Origin: Siphonodentalium dalli
Lineage: Eukaryota > Mollusca > Scaphopoda > Gadilida > Siphonodentaliidae
Direction: 5' to 3'
NCBI GenBank assembly: GCA_032622095.1
Contig: CP136063.1
Span: 41,142,106 to 41,206,105, forward strand
DNA: 64,000 nucleotides
This document shows positions 21,623 through 31,988 of the stretch, piece by piece; within the stretch, counting starts at the first letter, position 1, and each line of letters starts with the position of its first letter. The notes under the pieces are model-generated. The model was not told the origin of the DNA. It made no database searches and was given only the letters and a program-made list of their open reading frames with translations. The translations under genes and the position numbers were made by a program.

Positions 21623-21660
<38 letters not shown>
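21528..21660 (+). repeat. (TATATACA)n microsatellite
   Basis: Mixed TA, TACA and CATA iterations sit immediately 3' of the minus-strand reverse transcriptase ORF, only about 25 bp after its stop. Non-LTR elements often end in such simple repeats, so this may be the element's 3' tail. Confidence 0.8.
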
Positions 21661-21682
21661 CATCTGTATATCTAATAGTATA

Positions 21683-24350
21683 TTAAGAAATCTTTTTCAA
21701 TGCCAATTTAATAAATATGCTCAGTCTTTTCAGAACGCTCATGTTTTCAAGAGAAAGTAGTCCATGGAATTTATTGCGGTTCGGATTATCCCAGTAATAT
21801 TTTGGAATATATAATTCGCGTAAGTTTTTCAGCTCTTGGCATATGATCATAAAATGGTACTCATCACATGGGCTATTGCTGCACAAAACACAGTTTAAAT
21901 CATTATTATCTTTTCCTTTCGTCCATCTATTTTTTTCAACTGGCAATTTATGGTTTGACGTTCGTATTTTCAGTAAGTAGTTAGATAAATGGGCTGGCAA
22001 ATATACTAGATATCGATTCATTTTAATCGAGTTCTTTATGTTGCTGTAGAATATAGCTCTGGTAGATGAGGACGACTTCAGACTGTCGAAAAGATTACGT
22101 TCATAATTTTCAATCAGTTTACTTTTTATGTATCTTAACGCTGTTTTGCTTAGCGATGACTGACTTGACCAAATGTGGTCCATGTTTACTTCGTGAAGGA
22201 TCCCTTCCACAAATCTAATCCATTTGATCTTGTCTTGCAATAAGATATCGTCTTCATGTACATACCTCAATAAAAGAAATATGTTCTTTGCTAGTTCTGA
22301 CCCATCATGACTCACTAGCTTTGACCAATACGATAGTGCTCTATATTTTATTTCTATTAATATCGGATGCCTTCCAAGTTCTGCATATACCATATAATTA
22401 GGTGTACTCGATTTCATTGAAGTTATTATTTTACAAAACTTAAGGTGGAGCGTCTCTAGGGCCTGTATTCTTTCGAAACACCAGACCTCACTTCCGTATA
22501 GCATAATTGGCAGAATCATACAATCAAATAGTTTCAGCGAAATATCGATAGGTAACTTGAGTTTGCGAATTTTGTTCAATAAACCATACATTGCCTTTGT
22601 CGCAGTATTTGTGGTACTCTTTATAGACTGACAAAATCTCCCATTGTAAAAAAATTGAATCCCAAGGTATTTTAATTCTTTTACAATTTGTATTTCCTGC
22701 CCTCTGTATGTGAACATAGGAAAATTTCTTGGTAACTTTTTCGCGAAGATGATTGTTTTGGTCTTATTAATGTTCACTTCAAGTTTCCAAGCTTCAGCGT
22801 AATCTGCGAAGGCTAAAAGTGCGCGATTCATATTATCCTCTGAATCTGATAAAATGACAGTGTCATCCGCATATAATAGGCACAGTATATCGATGTAACA
22901 TCCTAAATGCTCAAAATATTTTTCGTTTATAAAATTCAGATTTTCTATAACACAATCATTCAAAAAGCACTGTAAATCGTTCACGAATAGTGAAAATAAG
23001 AAAGGTGACATTGTTTCACCTTGAAATAAACCTACCTTGCTCACGAAAAAGTCTGACTGTGAGTTACAATTTTTCACGCATAATTTAATATTCGTATACA
23101 TGCTTCTTATTACCCGCAAAATCTTACCGTTTATATCTGATCTCAGCAATTTGAGCCATAGCGCATCTCTCCAAACAGTATCAAAAGCTTTGCGGAAATC
23201 AATAAACGTACAGTATAGTTTCCGTCCGCTCTGAAGATATATATTTATCAATGCATGTAGTATAAATATATTATCAACAGTGGAGTGGCTTTTGCGAAAT
23301 CCGGTTTGTGACTTACTAATTAAATCAATATCCTCTGCAAATGAGGTCAATCGGTTATTTAAAACGGAGGTAAACAGTTTTGCCAAACAGCTCAAAAGTG
23401 TGATACCTCGGTAAGAGTCTGGCATATTTGGATCACCCGACCCCTTATAAATGGGCTGTATTAGACCAACTGCCCAATCTTGGGGAAATAATCCACTATT
23501 TAGGATCAGGTTGAAAAGACGAACGTATATGGGCATCATCTCATTTACTGAAGCCTTAATATATTCGTTAATTATTTGATCAGTACCTCCGGCCTTGCAA
23601 TTTTTCAGCTTCCCTATGGCACTATAAATTTCTTCCTCGGATATGGGGTTATTTAGATATGACTCGTCGTTCTCGTCGAACTCCATATCTATAATGTCAC
23701 ACATATCAGAGTCGTCTATTTTATCATTTAGCGTCTTAAAATATTCTCCAAAGGTTTCAATATTTATTTTTGTTTTCCTCTTTTTGGGCTGCTTATCAGC
23801 GCACATTGAGTCGAGTTTGTCCCAGAAAGACTTCCCCGAATTCTTACATAGTTCCCTGAGCTCGGCTATTTCAGACTCACGTGATTGTTTGATTTTTTTA
23901 TCCATCACTTGTCTGTATTTTACACTGGCGTCTTTCAAAATTGCCTTGTTATAATCAGATTTGTTCAAATCGTATTGATGCTTGATACCATTGAAGTAAT
24001 TTCTTGCTTCTCGACATTCATTATCGAACCAAGATTTGTTCTGGTGCACCTTTTCCCGCTTATTAAATTTCGGCCGATAGGTTCCCAGTGTGCGATTGGC
24101 CGCTGACTTCAATGAACGTACTACATGTCCACAAAGTTCGTCGACATCTGACTGGGTGACATTGGCGTCACTCTCTAAAGTGTCGAACACACACAAAATA
24201 TCATTAATCATATTGCGGTCAATATTGCTAGAGAAATATGTCCCCTTCTGTGGGTCCCACCGTTTTATTCTGGCATCAATGTGTGCCGATATGGGTATGT
24301 CATCAGCATCGCTTTCTCGAGACACTATATACCAGGGACTTGCTGTGTTT
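21683..24350 (-). CDS. 5'-truncated non-LTR retrotransposon RT
   Basis: An uninterrupted minus-strand frame encodes a large reverse transcriptase. Motifs in order are a finger region with KNCKAGGTDQIINEY, SYRGITLLSCLAKLF, SQTGFRKSHST, FIDFRKAFDTVW (near 23190-23210), GLFQGETMSPFLFSLF and LLYADDTVIL (near 22857-22880). A Cys/His-rich C-terminus CVLCSNSPCDEYHFMIIC may be a nucleic-acid-binding knuckle. The YRGIT box sets it apart from the other two LINEs here. The endonuclease is missing except perhaps its last residues (ADDIPISAHI). Upstream the frame merges with unrelated repeat sequence up to 24481, so the copy is 5'-truncated, typical of incomplete reverse transcription. Clade is not assigned. 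Confidence 0.85.
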
Positions 24351-24392
24351 ACCGGGGGCTTGCTGCATATACAGGGACTTGCTGCGTATAGT
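24333..24392 (-). repeat. Three-unit GCAGCAAGTCCC repeat at LINE break
   Basis: Three ~20-bp units, read GGGACTTGCTGC on the plus strand, lie exactly where similarity to the LINE ends. They are the inverse of the two-unit copy at 8781-8816. The unit probably belongs to another mobile element that joins the LINE here. Confidence 0.65.
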
Positions 24393-24511
24393 AGAACCGG
24401 CACGCGGCCACGGGGAGAAAATTCATCTAAATTTTTATTTTTATGTACCGTCAATGTGTTGCAAGAATAAACCTTTAACAACCTTGGCGATTATAAATAC
24501 AAATTAAAGTA

Positions 24512-25897
24512 GTGAGCGATACATTTGATTTCAACACAAGGGACATGGAACAAAAGAAAAGACTGAGAAGTGCCGCTAAGGCCAGATTCCACTGGATCCT
24601 GAAAAGATTTAAAGATTCATTTGATACAGAAGAAGATAGTGTGTTAGAATGTGTTTTGAAGGACCTGGTTGAAGCGCATGAACGATTAGAAAGTCGACAG
24701 GAAGAATATATAGTGTTGGTTACAGACAATTTACTCAATGATGAGCTGGGTGATGAAATGGAAAGACTGTACAAAGAACTGTGTGACGCTAAATCAAGAA
24801 TGGTAAAACGCGCGAAAGCGCGCAATATTCGGGTCATCAAACCAGAAAAGAATGTAAAACTAAAGAAATTGGACGCACCTACATTTAATGGAGACATCAG
24901 GTTGTTTCACAGCTTCAAAAGAGATTTCGAGAGAAATGTGGCGACAGAATACGGAAAAGACCCTTACGCACTGAAAAGTTGTTTGAAGGGAGATGCGTTG
25001 CAGGAAGTAGAAGGAGTAGACGAAGATTTCGAGGCCATGTTTCGTAGATTGGACCTGAAATATGGGAAACCTGAGCGGTTGGCAGATGTAGTAATTGGTG
25101 ACGTCAGGCGACTAAAGACGGTGAACGATGGTGATTCGGAGAGATTCACAGAGATGGTAACAACGGTAGAGAGATGTTGGATTCATTTGCAGCACGCGGA
25201 TTTTCAACACGAAATGGAGAATGTCACGGTGATGTGCGAGATTGAGAAATTGTTACCCACCACACAGATGCGAGAATGGGCATTAAGGAAAGAGCGTAGA
25301 GATTACACATCGAAACTATCGTTTGGAGCCTTCCTCGACTTCCTCAAAGAAGAGAAAAATGCAATGGAATATATGACGACATCAGTGAGAAAGTCTAGCA
25401 TGGGCGCGAAACCGAAAGCACGGATATCCACTGTGGAACTAGATGATGTCGAATCGAACTGCGTTCTCAGAGACGAGTTAAAACGGACCCAGAAAGCCGT
25501 GACCGAAATTGCCGAAGGGTTGGCGCAAGTAGTGAAAATCGTTGGACAAAAAGCTTCAGCAGAGACCAGCGACTCTGAGCTGAATCAGCAAGCTTATTGT
25601 TGGTACCACAAATTTAATGGCCACGATATCTATTACTGTTATGGTTTTAAAAGGCTTAATATTCAAGAGAAGTTGGAACAAATTCGTCAGAGGGGAGCGT
25701 GCTTCTCGTGCTTGGGCCTTAATCATAGAGCTGATACCTGTCCGAATAGTAAAGCATGTGAAATTTCAGATGAGCCAGGGAAAATATGTGGACGTCGACA
25801 TCACCCACTTATCCACGCCCCAAGGTTGAATGTTACGGGGAAATCAATGCACAACGCCACTCAAGTGCGCGACAAATTTCAAAAGCAGCCTTGTTGA
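24512..25897 (+). CDS. BEL/Pao-type gag protein
   Basis: A 461-codon frame encodes a retrotransposon gag. The capsid-like part begins at LKKLDAPTFNGDIRLFHSF and includes an FERNV...LKSCLKGDALQEV stretch typical of the BEL/Pao gag (DUF1759-like) region. After a linker come zinc knuckles: CWYHKFNGHDIYYC and a canonical CFSCLGLNHRADTC, then a Cys/His-rich end. The N-terminal ~100 residues are charged and probably coiled coil (HERLESRQEEY). The frame is intact but the protease that should follow is in another frame, so the copy looks recently broken or uses a frameshift. Gag would package element RNA into cytoplasmic particles. No LTR was recognised upstream; the LINE abuts it. Confidence 0.85.
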   Translation: MSDTFDFNTRDMEQKKRLRSAAKARFHWILKRFKDSFDTEEDSVLECVLKDLVEAHERLESRQEEYIVLVTDNLLNDELGDEMERLYKELCDAKSRMVKRAKARNIRVIKPEKNVKLKKLDAPTFNGDIRLFHSFKRDFERNVATEYGKDPYALKSCLKGDALQEVEGVDEDFEAMFRRLDLKYGKPERLADVVIGDVRRLKTVNDGDSERFTEMVTTVERCWIHLQHADFQHEMENVTVMCEIEKLLPTTQMREWALRKERRDYTSKLSFGAFLDFLKEEKNAMEYMTTSVRKSSMGAKPKARISTVELDDVESNCVLRDELKRTQKAVTEIAEGLAQVVKIVGQKASAETSDSELNQQAYCWYHKFNGHDIYYCYGFKRLNIQEKLEQIRQRGACFSCLGLNHRADTCPNSKACEISDEPGKICGRRHHPLIHAPRLNVTGKSMHNATQVRDKFQKQPC

Positions 25898-26112
25898 TGA
25901 TCAGCAGAGTGCCATGTAGAGGTGTACCCATCACCACCTTATGGGACCCGGGTGCGGATGTCTCTCTTATTACACAAAAGATTGCGAAACAACTGCGTCT
26001 CGTGGGCAGAAAGGTTTCATTGACACTCACTAAGGTTGGAAACGTGACGGATGTCTTAGAAAGCTACGAGTACATAGTTCCAATTGTGGACATGAATGGA
26101 AGTTATACCCAT
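25880..26112 (+). pseudogene. BEL/Pao-type aspartic protease fragment
   Basis: Shifted one frame relative to gag, about 75 codons resemble the start of a retropepsin-like protease: LWDPGADVSLITQKIAKQL carries the catalytic-type D-x-G-A motif, with Pro where Ser or Thr is usual. The switch probably occurs near 25880, inside the gag end. The fragment stops at about 26112, where it meets an unrelated gypsy-type gag in reverse orientation. No RT or integrase remains. Confidence 0.7.
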
Positions 26113-26883
26113 ATTCAACAATAGACTGACCCGCTTTTCTGGTACATTGGCGAAAGTTGGCGCGATGTGTAGATAGTTGTTGATCTTGACTGTATCGGCG
26201 TGTTAATATACTCTTGAGGACAGTGTAGTTACTAATTTGGTCAGGAGTCAAATTTCCCAAGATTGTGAGTTACCTCTCAGATTTATTAATAAATGGTATG
26301 CCATTTCTGGACCTTTCCAACAATTTAACTTGGCGATGATTTCGAAATGGGTTAGGTAGTCATTTATATCCCATTTCTTGTCGTCAAACGTTTCTGGGTT
26401 TACAATGGGTTTGATGAATTTATTCTGAGATGAAAGATGCTCAGAAACTGGATTGTAAACAAACTCATTAGTGGCAGAATTATGAAGTGTGTGCTTAGGA
26501 CCCATATCTCGTTGATGTAAGTACTGTGAAAATGAGTCTTGGCTGAACATGTCAGAATGTCCAGTCAAAATACCTGGAGGGTAGTTTGGGTACCCTGAAT
26601 CTAAATTACTGCATATTGGTGTGTCTGGTACACAGTAGTTTAAAGAACATTTACTTCCCATGAACCCTTGGCTTGGGGTCGTCCTAAACGTGGAGATTGG
26701 AGTTGAGGCCATTGATGTCACACTTGAAGTAACAGTGGTCCCACCCCATCCTGACGTAGTGATTTGTAGGGTATACCCCTTTTGGTGAGGGCTAAACATG
26801 TTAACTAAATGTGTCGGTATGCCAAGTGGGTCACTCAAATTGGGTTCGCTCCCACCTCCAAATGAAACTTGCCGTGCAGTCAT
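26060..26883 (-). pseudogene. Ty3/gypsy-like gag fragment
   Basis: A minus-strand frame (26248-26883) with a long Ser/Thr/Pro/Gly-rich leader ends in a gag core, ETFDDKKWDINDYLTHFEII and KGPEMAYHLLINLRGNSQSW. It continues after a frameshift near 26250 with LTPDQISNYTVLKSILTRRY and KAGQSIVEYG. This order fits gypsy-type capsid domains. Zinc knuckle and pol are missing because the fragment stops where the BEL/Pao copy begins, tail to tail. It is unrelated in detail to the helix-hairpin-helix gag at 10-13 kb. Confidence 0.7.
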
Positions 26884-27110
26884 ATCTGTAGTATACTGGG
26901 GGTCCTATGAGCAGGGAGGTTAGTGGGTCATGACCCTCTGGGGCAGGTTCATTCCCGGGTCAAGGTAGGACACCACATTCCCTAGGGCCAGTATGGGAAA
27001 GAAGTAAGATGTTTGCATATTTATTGAAGACGTATAACGTATGTGTATAAGTATCAATTCAGAGGGAATTGTGCAGAAGTTATAGTATTTACTTTACTGA
27101 TAGCTACAAC
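26884..27110. other. Non-coding spacer
   Basis: Probable leader of the minus-strand gag fragment; no primer-binding site or LTR end could be identified. Confidence 0.35.
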
Positions 27111-27230
27111 CGTTCGTACCCGTAGTTACGAAATATACCGGAAGTGAAAACGTTCGTACCCGTAGTTACGAAATATACCGGAAGTGAAAACGTTCGTACC
27201 CGTAGTTATGAGATATATCGGAAGTGAAAA
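27111..27230 (+). repeat. Three 40-bp tandem units
   Basis: CGTTCGTACCCGTAGTTACG begins units at 27111, 27151 and 27191. The first two are identical and the third has three substitutions. They lie upstream of the gag fragment on its strand and could be promoter-proximal repeats of that element. Confidence 0.9.
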
Positions 27231-27565
27231 GCGGGTACGTTTTTACTTAAGTATAATTATAATAATAAGAATGTCTCCCAATTTCGTTACAAAGAACTAG
27301 CCATAAAACTGCATGGGTTGGCAACTTCCAGTTGGGGGTGGTGAAAACCAAACTCACTGTTGGATGTATTGAGCGAACCGACGATTTGGAAAAACGTGAG
27401 GCCTCTTATACCCTCGAGTGTGGTGGCGCTCGTCTTTGGCAAAGCCAATCAGAGATGCCCGCACACCCGAGGCCAATGGGAATCAAGCTTCCAAATCGCC
27501 GATGGACCAAAAAGTTGACGTGGTGACAACTGTCCAGTGGTCAGTCATTTCCATCTAGATAAACC
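27231..27565. other. Non-coding spacer
   Basis: No supported gene. The 64-codon plus-strand frame at 27332-27526 has no recognisable family and no splice or codon support. Confidence 0.35.
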
Positions 27566-28028
27566 TCAGGTAAGGATCTTCCACTGACAGCTGTCACCAC
27601 CCAACACTTCTACAGGAGCATAGTAGGTCACAGTTCGTGAGTCTTTAATTTGCATCTTATACAAGTGGTGGTTTAATACTGTGTGTCCCAGAATTAGTCT
27701 ATTAATTTTTATTTCAGTCTTTCTATCTTGATGGTTAAGTAGGAGACTTTCCCTTTTGCTGGGTATTTCTGGGAATAATTCAAATGTGTGTCGCGCACTG
27801 TCACTATTGTCCCATTTGAACTGCCACTTAGAGTGTAATATATCTGTGATTAGGGTCTTATATTCTTTGAGTGTTTTTGTCACATTTAGGTCAATGTCTA
27901 GGTTACCTGCATTTGTTAGGTTAGGTTTGATCGTGGCAGCTTCTTTTGCTGCTGCGTCTGCTAATTCGTTGCCTTTAATGCCAATATGTCCCATGATATG
28001 TTTGAATACGATGTTTATTTGAGAATGT
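27566..28028 (-). pseudogene. LINE RNase H, C-terminal part
   Basis: Carries GHIGIKGNELADAAAKEA, with the last catalytic Asp of type I RNase H, then about 110 residues of C-terminal extension (KINRLILGHTVLNHHLYK). It is the downstream half of the domain interrupted at 28029-28036. Its N-terminal half lies at 29887-30186. Confidence 0.85.
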
Positions 28029-28516
28029 CTTTCGATGGATCCGGGCCCACTCGCCCCAGGGCCAGCTCGCCCCAGGCAGTTTTTGGGGCGAGCTGGCCCA
28101 CCTTTCCGGGGCGAGTCGGCCCGGGTATTACATTTGTATTAAAGTTGTAACTAAGTTAATTTATATTGATATATTAATTTTTTAAGTTCATATTATAATA
28201 AATTTCAGAGTTATGTTCATCAATTTCGACATTTATATTACTTTAGGCAAGTTAATAGCCAGTAGGCCTATATGATCCTATATCACACTAGTTGGTCTGA
28301 ACGACGAACCAGCGAATTCATAAGTAACAATGATGACCCACCACCATCCTCAATTTATATTATAAAATGTATAAAGATTTCGTGGAAAGATTTGTTACAA
28401 ATTAAAAACAAAATTATTTTAATTCATTAAACATTTTATTCAAATTTAAAAAAATATATTTTAATTCAAATTTTTTATTTTAATTTATTTATTCTTTGAA
28501 ACTATTATCATTTCAG

Positions 28517-29060
28517 ATTCTTGGAGCCCCTTTCAGCATGAGATCGAGTCAACTTCTGTCCATCCATGCGTTTGTCCAGAAGGATGGAAAAAGGAAACAG
28601 TTTCTATTGGTGTTCGTCTTTATGTCAAGACGGACACGTTCCGACTACGTGAAGGTGTTCAAAGAAGTCATGACCAGTTTAGACCATCCTGCAGTGCTCG
28701 ACTTCGAAACAGCGCTGTGGCAGTCAATTCGCGAGGTTGTCCCAGGAGTTGCCATCAAAGGTTGCTGTTTCCACTGGTCCCAGGCTGTTCTGAGGAAGGT
28801 GGGCGACGTCGGACTTCAGACATCTTACCGAGCGGGAGGGCCGCTTACAGACTTTGTTCGGCAGATAATCGCATTGCCGTTCCTGCCATCACAACATATC
28901 TGCGACACCTTCGATGCATTGAGCCAGAAAACCGACGAATGGTCCAGTCTTCGCAGCCTCTGCGACTATGTTCAACGGCAGTGGCTCGACTCTAGCACAT
29001 TTTCGATCGAGGAATGGAGTATCTTTCGGCATAACTTGCGGACAAATAATGATATCGAAG
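28517..29060 (+). CDS. Mutator-like transposase exon (MULE domain)
   Basis: A 544-nt exon is bounded by TATCATTTCAG (acceptor, ending 28516) and GAAG|GTGTGT (donor at 29061). It encodes the central MULE fold: QLLSIHAFV, LVFVFMSRRTRSDYVKVF, HPAVLDFETALWQSI with the second catalytic Asp, the conserved KGCCFHWSQAV with its Cys/His pair, and HNLRTNNDIEG with the catalytic Glu. The Gly codon is split by the donor, as if the usual WHR sequence followed in the next exon. The first catalytic Asp would be on an upstream exon, which I cannot find. The frame shows no stop. It would be the transposase of the enclosing TIR element, now incomplete. Confidence 0.85.
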
Positions 29061-29091
29061 GTGTGTATATTTAATTCAACATGTATATTTA

Positions 29092-29237
29092 GGAGATAAA
29101 CATACCCTGTTGAGTTGTACATTCTGGGATTCGAGCATGAAAACAGTTTGTGAACGAGCCGGCTTGCCGGCGAGTTCACAAACTGTTTTCATGCTCGAAT
29201 CCCAGAATGTACAACGAAACAGGGTACGTTTATCTCC
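29092..29237. repeat. 64-bp-arm palindrome inside the MULE
   Basis: Arms 29092-29155 and 29174-29237 pair with three mismatches around an 18-nt loop that is itself palindromic (GCCGGCTTGCCGGC). It starts 31 bp after the splice donor of the transposase exon, so it could be a foldback insertion in the following intron. Confidence 0.9.
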
Positions 29238-29886
29238 ATTGTAATTCAATCTAGCAAGGAATTTGCAAAAAAACTGTATAAAAAGTATCATTTAGTCATT
29301 TTCATGACACGAATCGAGACTTTCGTTTTGCCGTTGTCACCGTGCACAAATCGTTGGGGTTTGTTCATTGCGTTACTCGGAACACTGCTCCGTAACCATT
29401 TCCTGTGGGGCGGGTTGGCTCGTTTCGCTACTCCGTTCTGCGCCGATGAGATTGTACCCTGCCACATTCAGATTTGATGCACGCTGAAGCAGCCGATGAA
29501 CGGTATCTATAGTCAACAACGCGCGGGTGTGCTCGTTTCACTACTCGTTCTGCGCCGATGGAATTTGACCGTGCTACATTCAGATTTGATGCACACTGAA
29601 GCGACCAATGTCGGTGAATCGAAAACGAAAGTTAGCCGCTCTCGGCCAATCAGAATGCTTGTTTTTAGTGACAAATACTCAATTGAATTACAATTAATGA
29701 TATTCAACAACATTCAGTGACAAACATTAAATTCAACAATCTATAATTAACCAAAAGAAAACCAACTTAAATAAGACATTATCCCTTGGGGCGAGCTGGC
29801 CCGGGACGAGCTGGCCCGGGGCGAGCTGGCCCAGGTCGACTGGGGTGAGTGGGCCCTGGGGCGAGTGGGCCCGTTTCCCTTTCGAT

Positions 29887-30186
29887 ATCATGTATTATAG
29901 ACCAACAGTCTCTGAGTAGAGGATTAACATTGGAATTGTCTGTAGTACTTGGGTTCATGATTGATTGAATAGCACATTGAGAATCACATAGTACATGAAT
30001 AGATTGGTGTGATATGTTTTTGGAGATGTGTACTAATTTTAGTCCAAGTTTAATGCTGTATATCTCAGCTAAGTTGTTATTACCGTTCGACAGTACAGTT
30101 TCTTTTATAATAATTGGTTCACATAGTACTCCATTTAGGTACACTACTGCCGATGCGCCACTATAATTTGAGTTTGGGAAAGGGGA
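29887..30186 (-). pseudogene. LINE RNase H, N-terminal part
   Basis: Contains NLAEIYSIKLGL (catalytic Glu) and VLCDSQCAIQSI (second Asp) of type I RNase H. The first Asp lies in IFTD at the end of the RT frame and is followed directly by a TGA at 30187-30189, which terminates the RT frame within the RNase H domain. The segment ends at the transposon target site. Confidence 0.85.
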
Positions 30187-31740
30187 TCAGTCAGTGAATA
30201 TGACTGTGTCACATTGTGGAATATGTTGGAGATACTGAGTTACACTTTTGGTTTGTTGTATTAAGCGCTCAGAGGTGTGCATACATGTATTATCTGTGGA
30301 ATCAGAATTTTCTTCTGCTGCAATAGTCACACTGGGGTGGAAGGTACTGCAGTCCTGTACATATATCGGTTCGTCCATGATGTCCACAAAGCATTTCCCT
30401 AGTACATATCTCGAGTCCATGTATATTTTCTTTAATGGGGTAGACTGTTTTGAATCAGCGGTGATCGCTCTTAGTAGTAGGTCTTTTACACTGGATTTAT
30501 GATTTTTCCTTTTAATTCTAAGGAACTCCAAACTATTTATTTCACGTAGTTTGAGCGACATTGGAAGAGTGTGTGTGAGTACTTCCAATGCTTCTGTGCT
30601 GGTGCTGTGAACTGCGCCAGTGCACTTTAAAAGTGCTGAACGTTGTATTTTATTGATGTTGTTAATGAGTCCCTCTGAGATGTTACACCAAGCTGGGTGA
30701 GCGTATGTTATTATAGGAACAATAGCAGCTTTGTAGAGCTTGATGGATTTGTCTGTGTTGATGCCGGTGTCATTAATAAACTTTGATAGTCTGGCTAATC
30801 CTGCATCAGATTTGAATGAAATGTCATTAACGTGTTTTGAGAAAGACAATTCTGAGTCAAATGTTACGCCCAGCAATTTCTTGTTCTCTGTCTGAGATAG
30901 ATTAGTGTTATCAATCTTGATATTTGGCTGTAGATGGGTAGATTGTGTGTTCTTGGGCGGAATATGCATGAAGTCTGTTTTTCCAATATTTACACACACA
31001 TGCCATTTGTTACACCATGCATATATTCTTTGTAGATTGTCGTTCATTATGTTCTCTGCATCTTTCAGATTGTTTGCTGATGCGATTAATGTCACATCAT
31101 CAGCGTACTTGATGTGCTTACAATTTTCATTACCTCTCATTGTATTGGTATATAATATAAATAGTATTGGTGATATCACAGATCCTTGAGGTACTCCAAT
31201 GTTTGTTGTAATCCAGTCACTGCTGTGCTTGTTCACAAGATTTCTGCATTGTCGATCTGACAGGAAGTTTGAAATATATAGCAAGATTCTTCCACTCAGT
31301 CCAAGGTTTATAAGAGTGTGTAGAACTCCATTCCTCATTATGGAATCAAAAACTCCCTCCAAGTCGACAAATGTAGTTAATGTGTGTTTGTTGTTGTTGT
31401 TGTTCACATGCAGGTATTCTGAAACTTCACAAAGAGCTTGGGTAGTACTTCTGTGTTTACGATAGGAATATTGGTCGTCAGATAGCCAGTCATAAGCTTC
31501 ACATTTCCACAGCAGCCTGTTGGTGACTACATGTATGCGTTCGTAAATTTTGCCCACAATGCTGCTGAGGCTGAGTGGTCTGTAGCTTTTCTCTACATGG
31601 TATGTGTCTTTATGTGTTTTTTTTATGTATATTTGTTTTCTTTCTTAAACATGGTTGGTAGGGTTCCAGAGGACCAGAAAGAGTTGAACATTTTGTGTAG
31701 ACATCTAATCATTATCTGGCCTGAGTTGATTATCATTACA
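30187..31740 (-). pseudogene. LINE reverse transcriptase
   Basis: RT motifs in order: a finger segment with SGTLPTMFKKEN, then KSYRPLSLSSIVGKIYERI, QYSYRKHRSTTQAL, FVDLEGVFDSI (catalytic Asp, with Gly where Ala is usual), GVPQGSVISPILFILY and IKYADDVTLIAS with the paired Asps near 31096-31110. The frame is open from about 31635 to 30187. The segment above 31625 continues in another frame, showing one frameshift. A premature stop separates it from the RNase H domain. The protein length after YADD, with a thumb region such as KKLLGVTFDSELSF, is normal. Confidence 0.85.
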
Positions 31741-31801
31741 GAGTACAACCTACAATGATTCATACATTGTTCCATAATTTAAAAAAACCCCTCCATTTCA
31801 G

Positions 31802-31988
31802 GTTTTAACATTGAATACATCTCGCTCCCCAACTGGCCAGGTTCACCTTCACTCAAAGAGTGCCGACTTCTGCCAATCACCTGTGACTTAGTACTGTTGA
31901 AAGAGTCCATAGAATTGTCCATCACAACCATGGACACTAATTTCGTCCCCAGTCTGGTGTATGTCGTCAATGGTGGAACTACTGAACT
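31802..31988 (+). CDS. Candidate host exon, function unknown
   Basis: A 187-nt open segment follows a good acceptor (CCCCTCCATTTCAG, ending 31801) and precedes GTAAGG at 31989. It reads through 61 codons, starting FNIEYISLPNWPG and including LPITCDLVLLKESIELSITT. It has no repeat-like character and codon usage looks ordinary. If the GTAAGG is not used the frame would stop three codons later (TEL then TAA), so a terminal exon is also possible. I do not recognise the family. It lies just outside the truncated LINE and is the first sequence in the window resembling a host gene. Confidence 0.45.

Larger units (their letters stand above)
28037..29878 (+). mobile_element. Mutator-like transposon with GC-rich TIRs
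   Basis: The ends GGATCCGGGCCCACTCGCCC and, as reverse complement, GGAAACGGGCCCACTCGCCC match at 25 of 27 positions. Both sides are flanked by the 8-bp duplication CTTTCGAT (28029-28036 and 29879-29886). Repeated GGGGCGAGCTGGCCC motifs extend each end inwards. Inside is an exon of a Mutator-like transposase, which fits the 8-9 bp duplication. The element sits inside the LINE RNase H domain and removing it together with one duplication closes that frame exactly, so it is younger than the LINE. It is internally deleted, since only one exon is found. Confidence 0.9.
27566..31740 (-). mobile_element. 5'-truncated LINE with RT and RNase H
   Basis: Minus-strand remains of a non-LTR element: RT (31740-30187) followed by a type I RNase H (30186-29879 and 28036-27566), the latter split by a 1.84-kb DNA transposon. 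RNase H after the RT points to the I-related groups rather than Jockey. No endonuclease or ORF1 remains, so it is 5'-truncated near 31740. One in-frame stop and at least one frameshift (near 31625) add to the decay. Confidence 0.85.

Noticed and set aside
27332-27526. 64-codon frame upstream of the LINE 3' end
   Set aside because: No motif, no splice evidence and no similarity to neighbouring retroelement parts.
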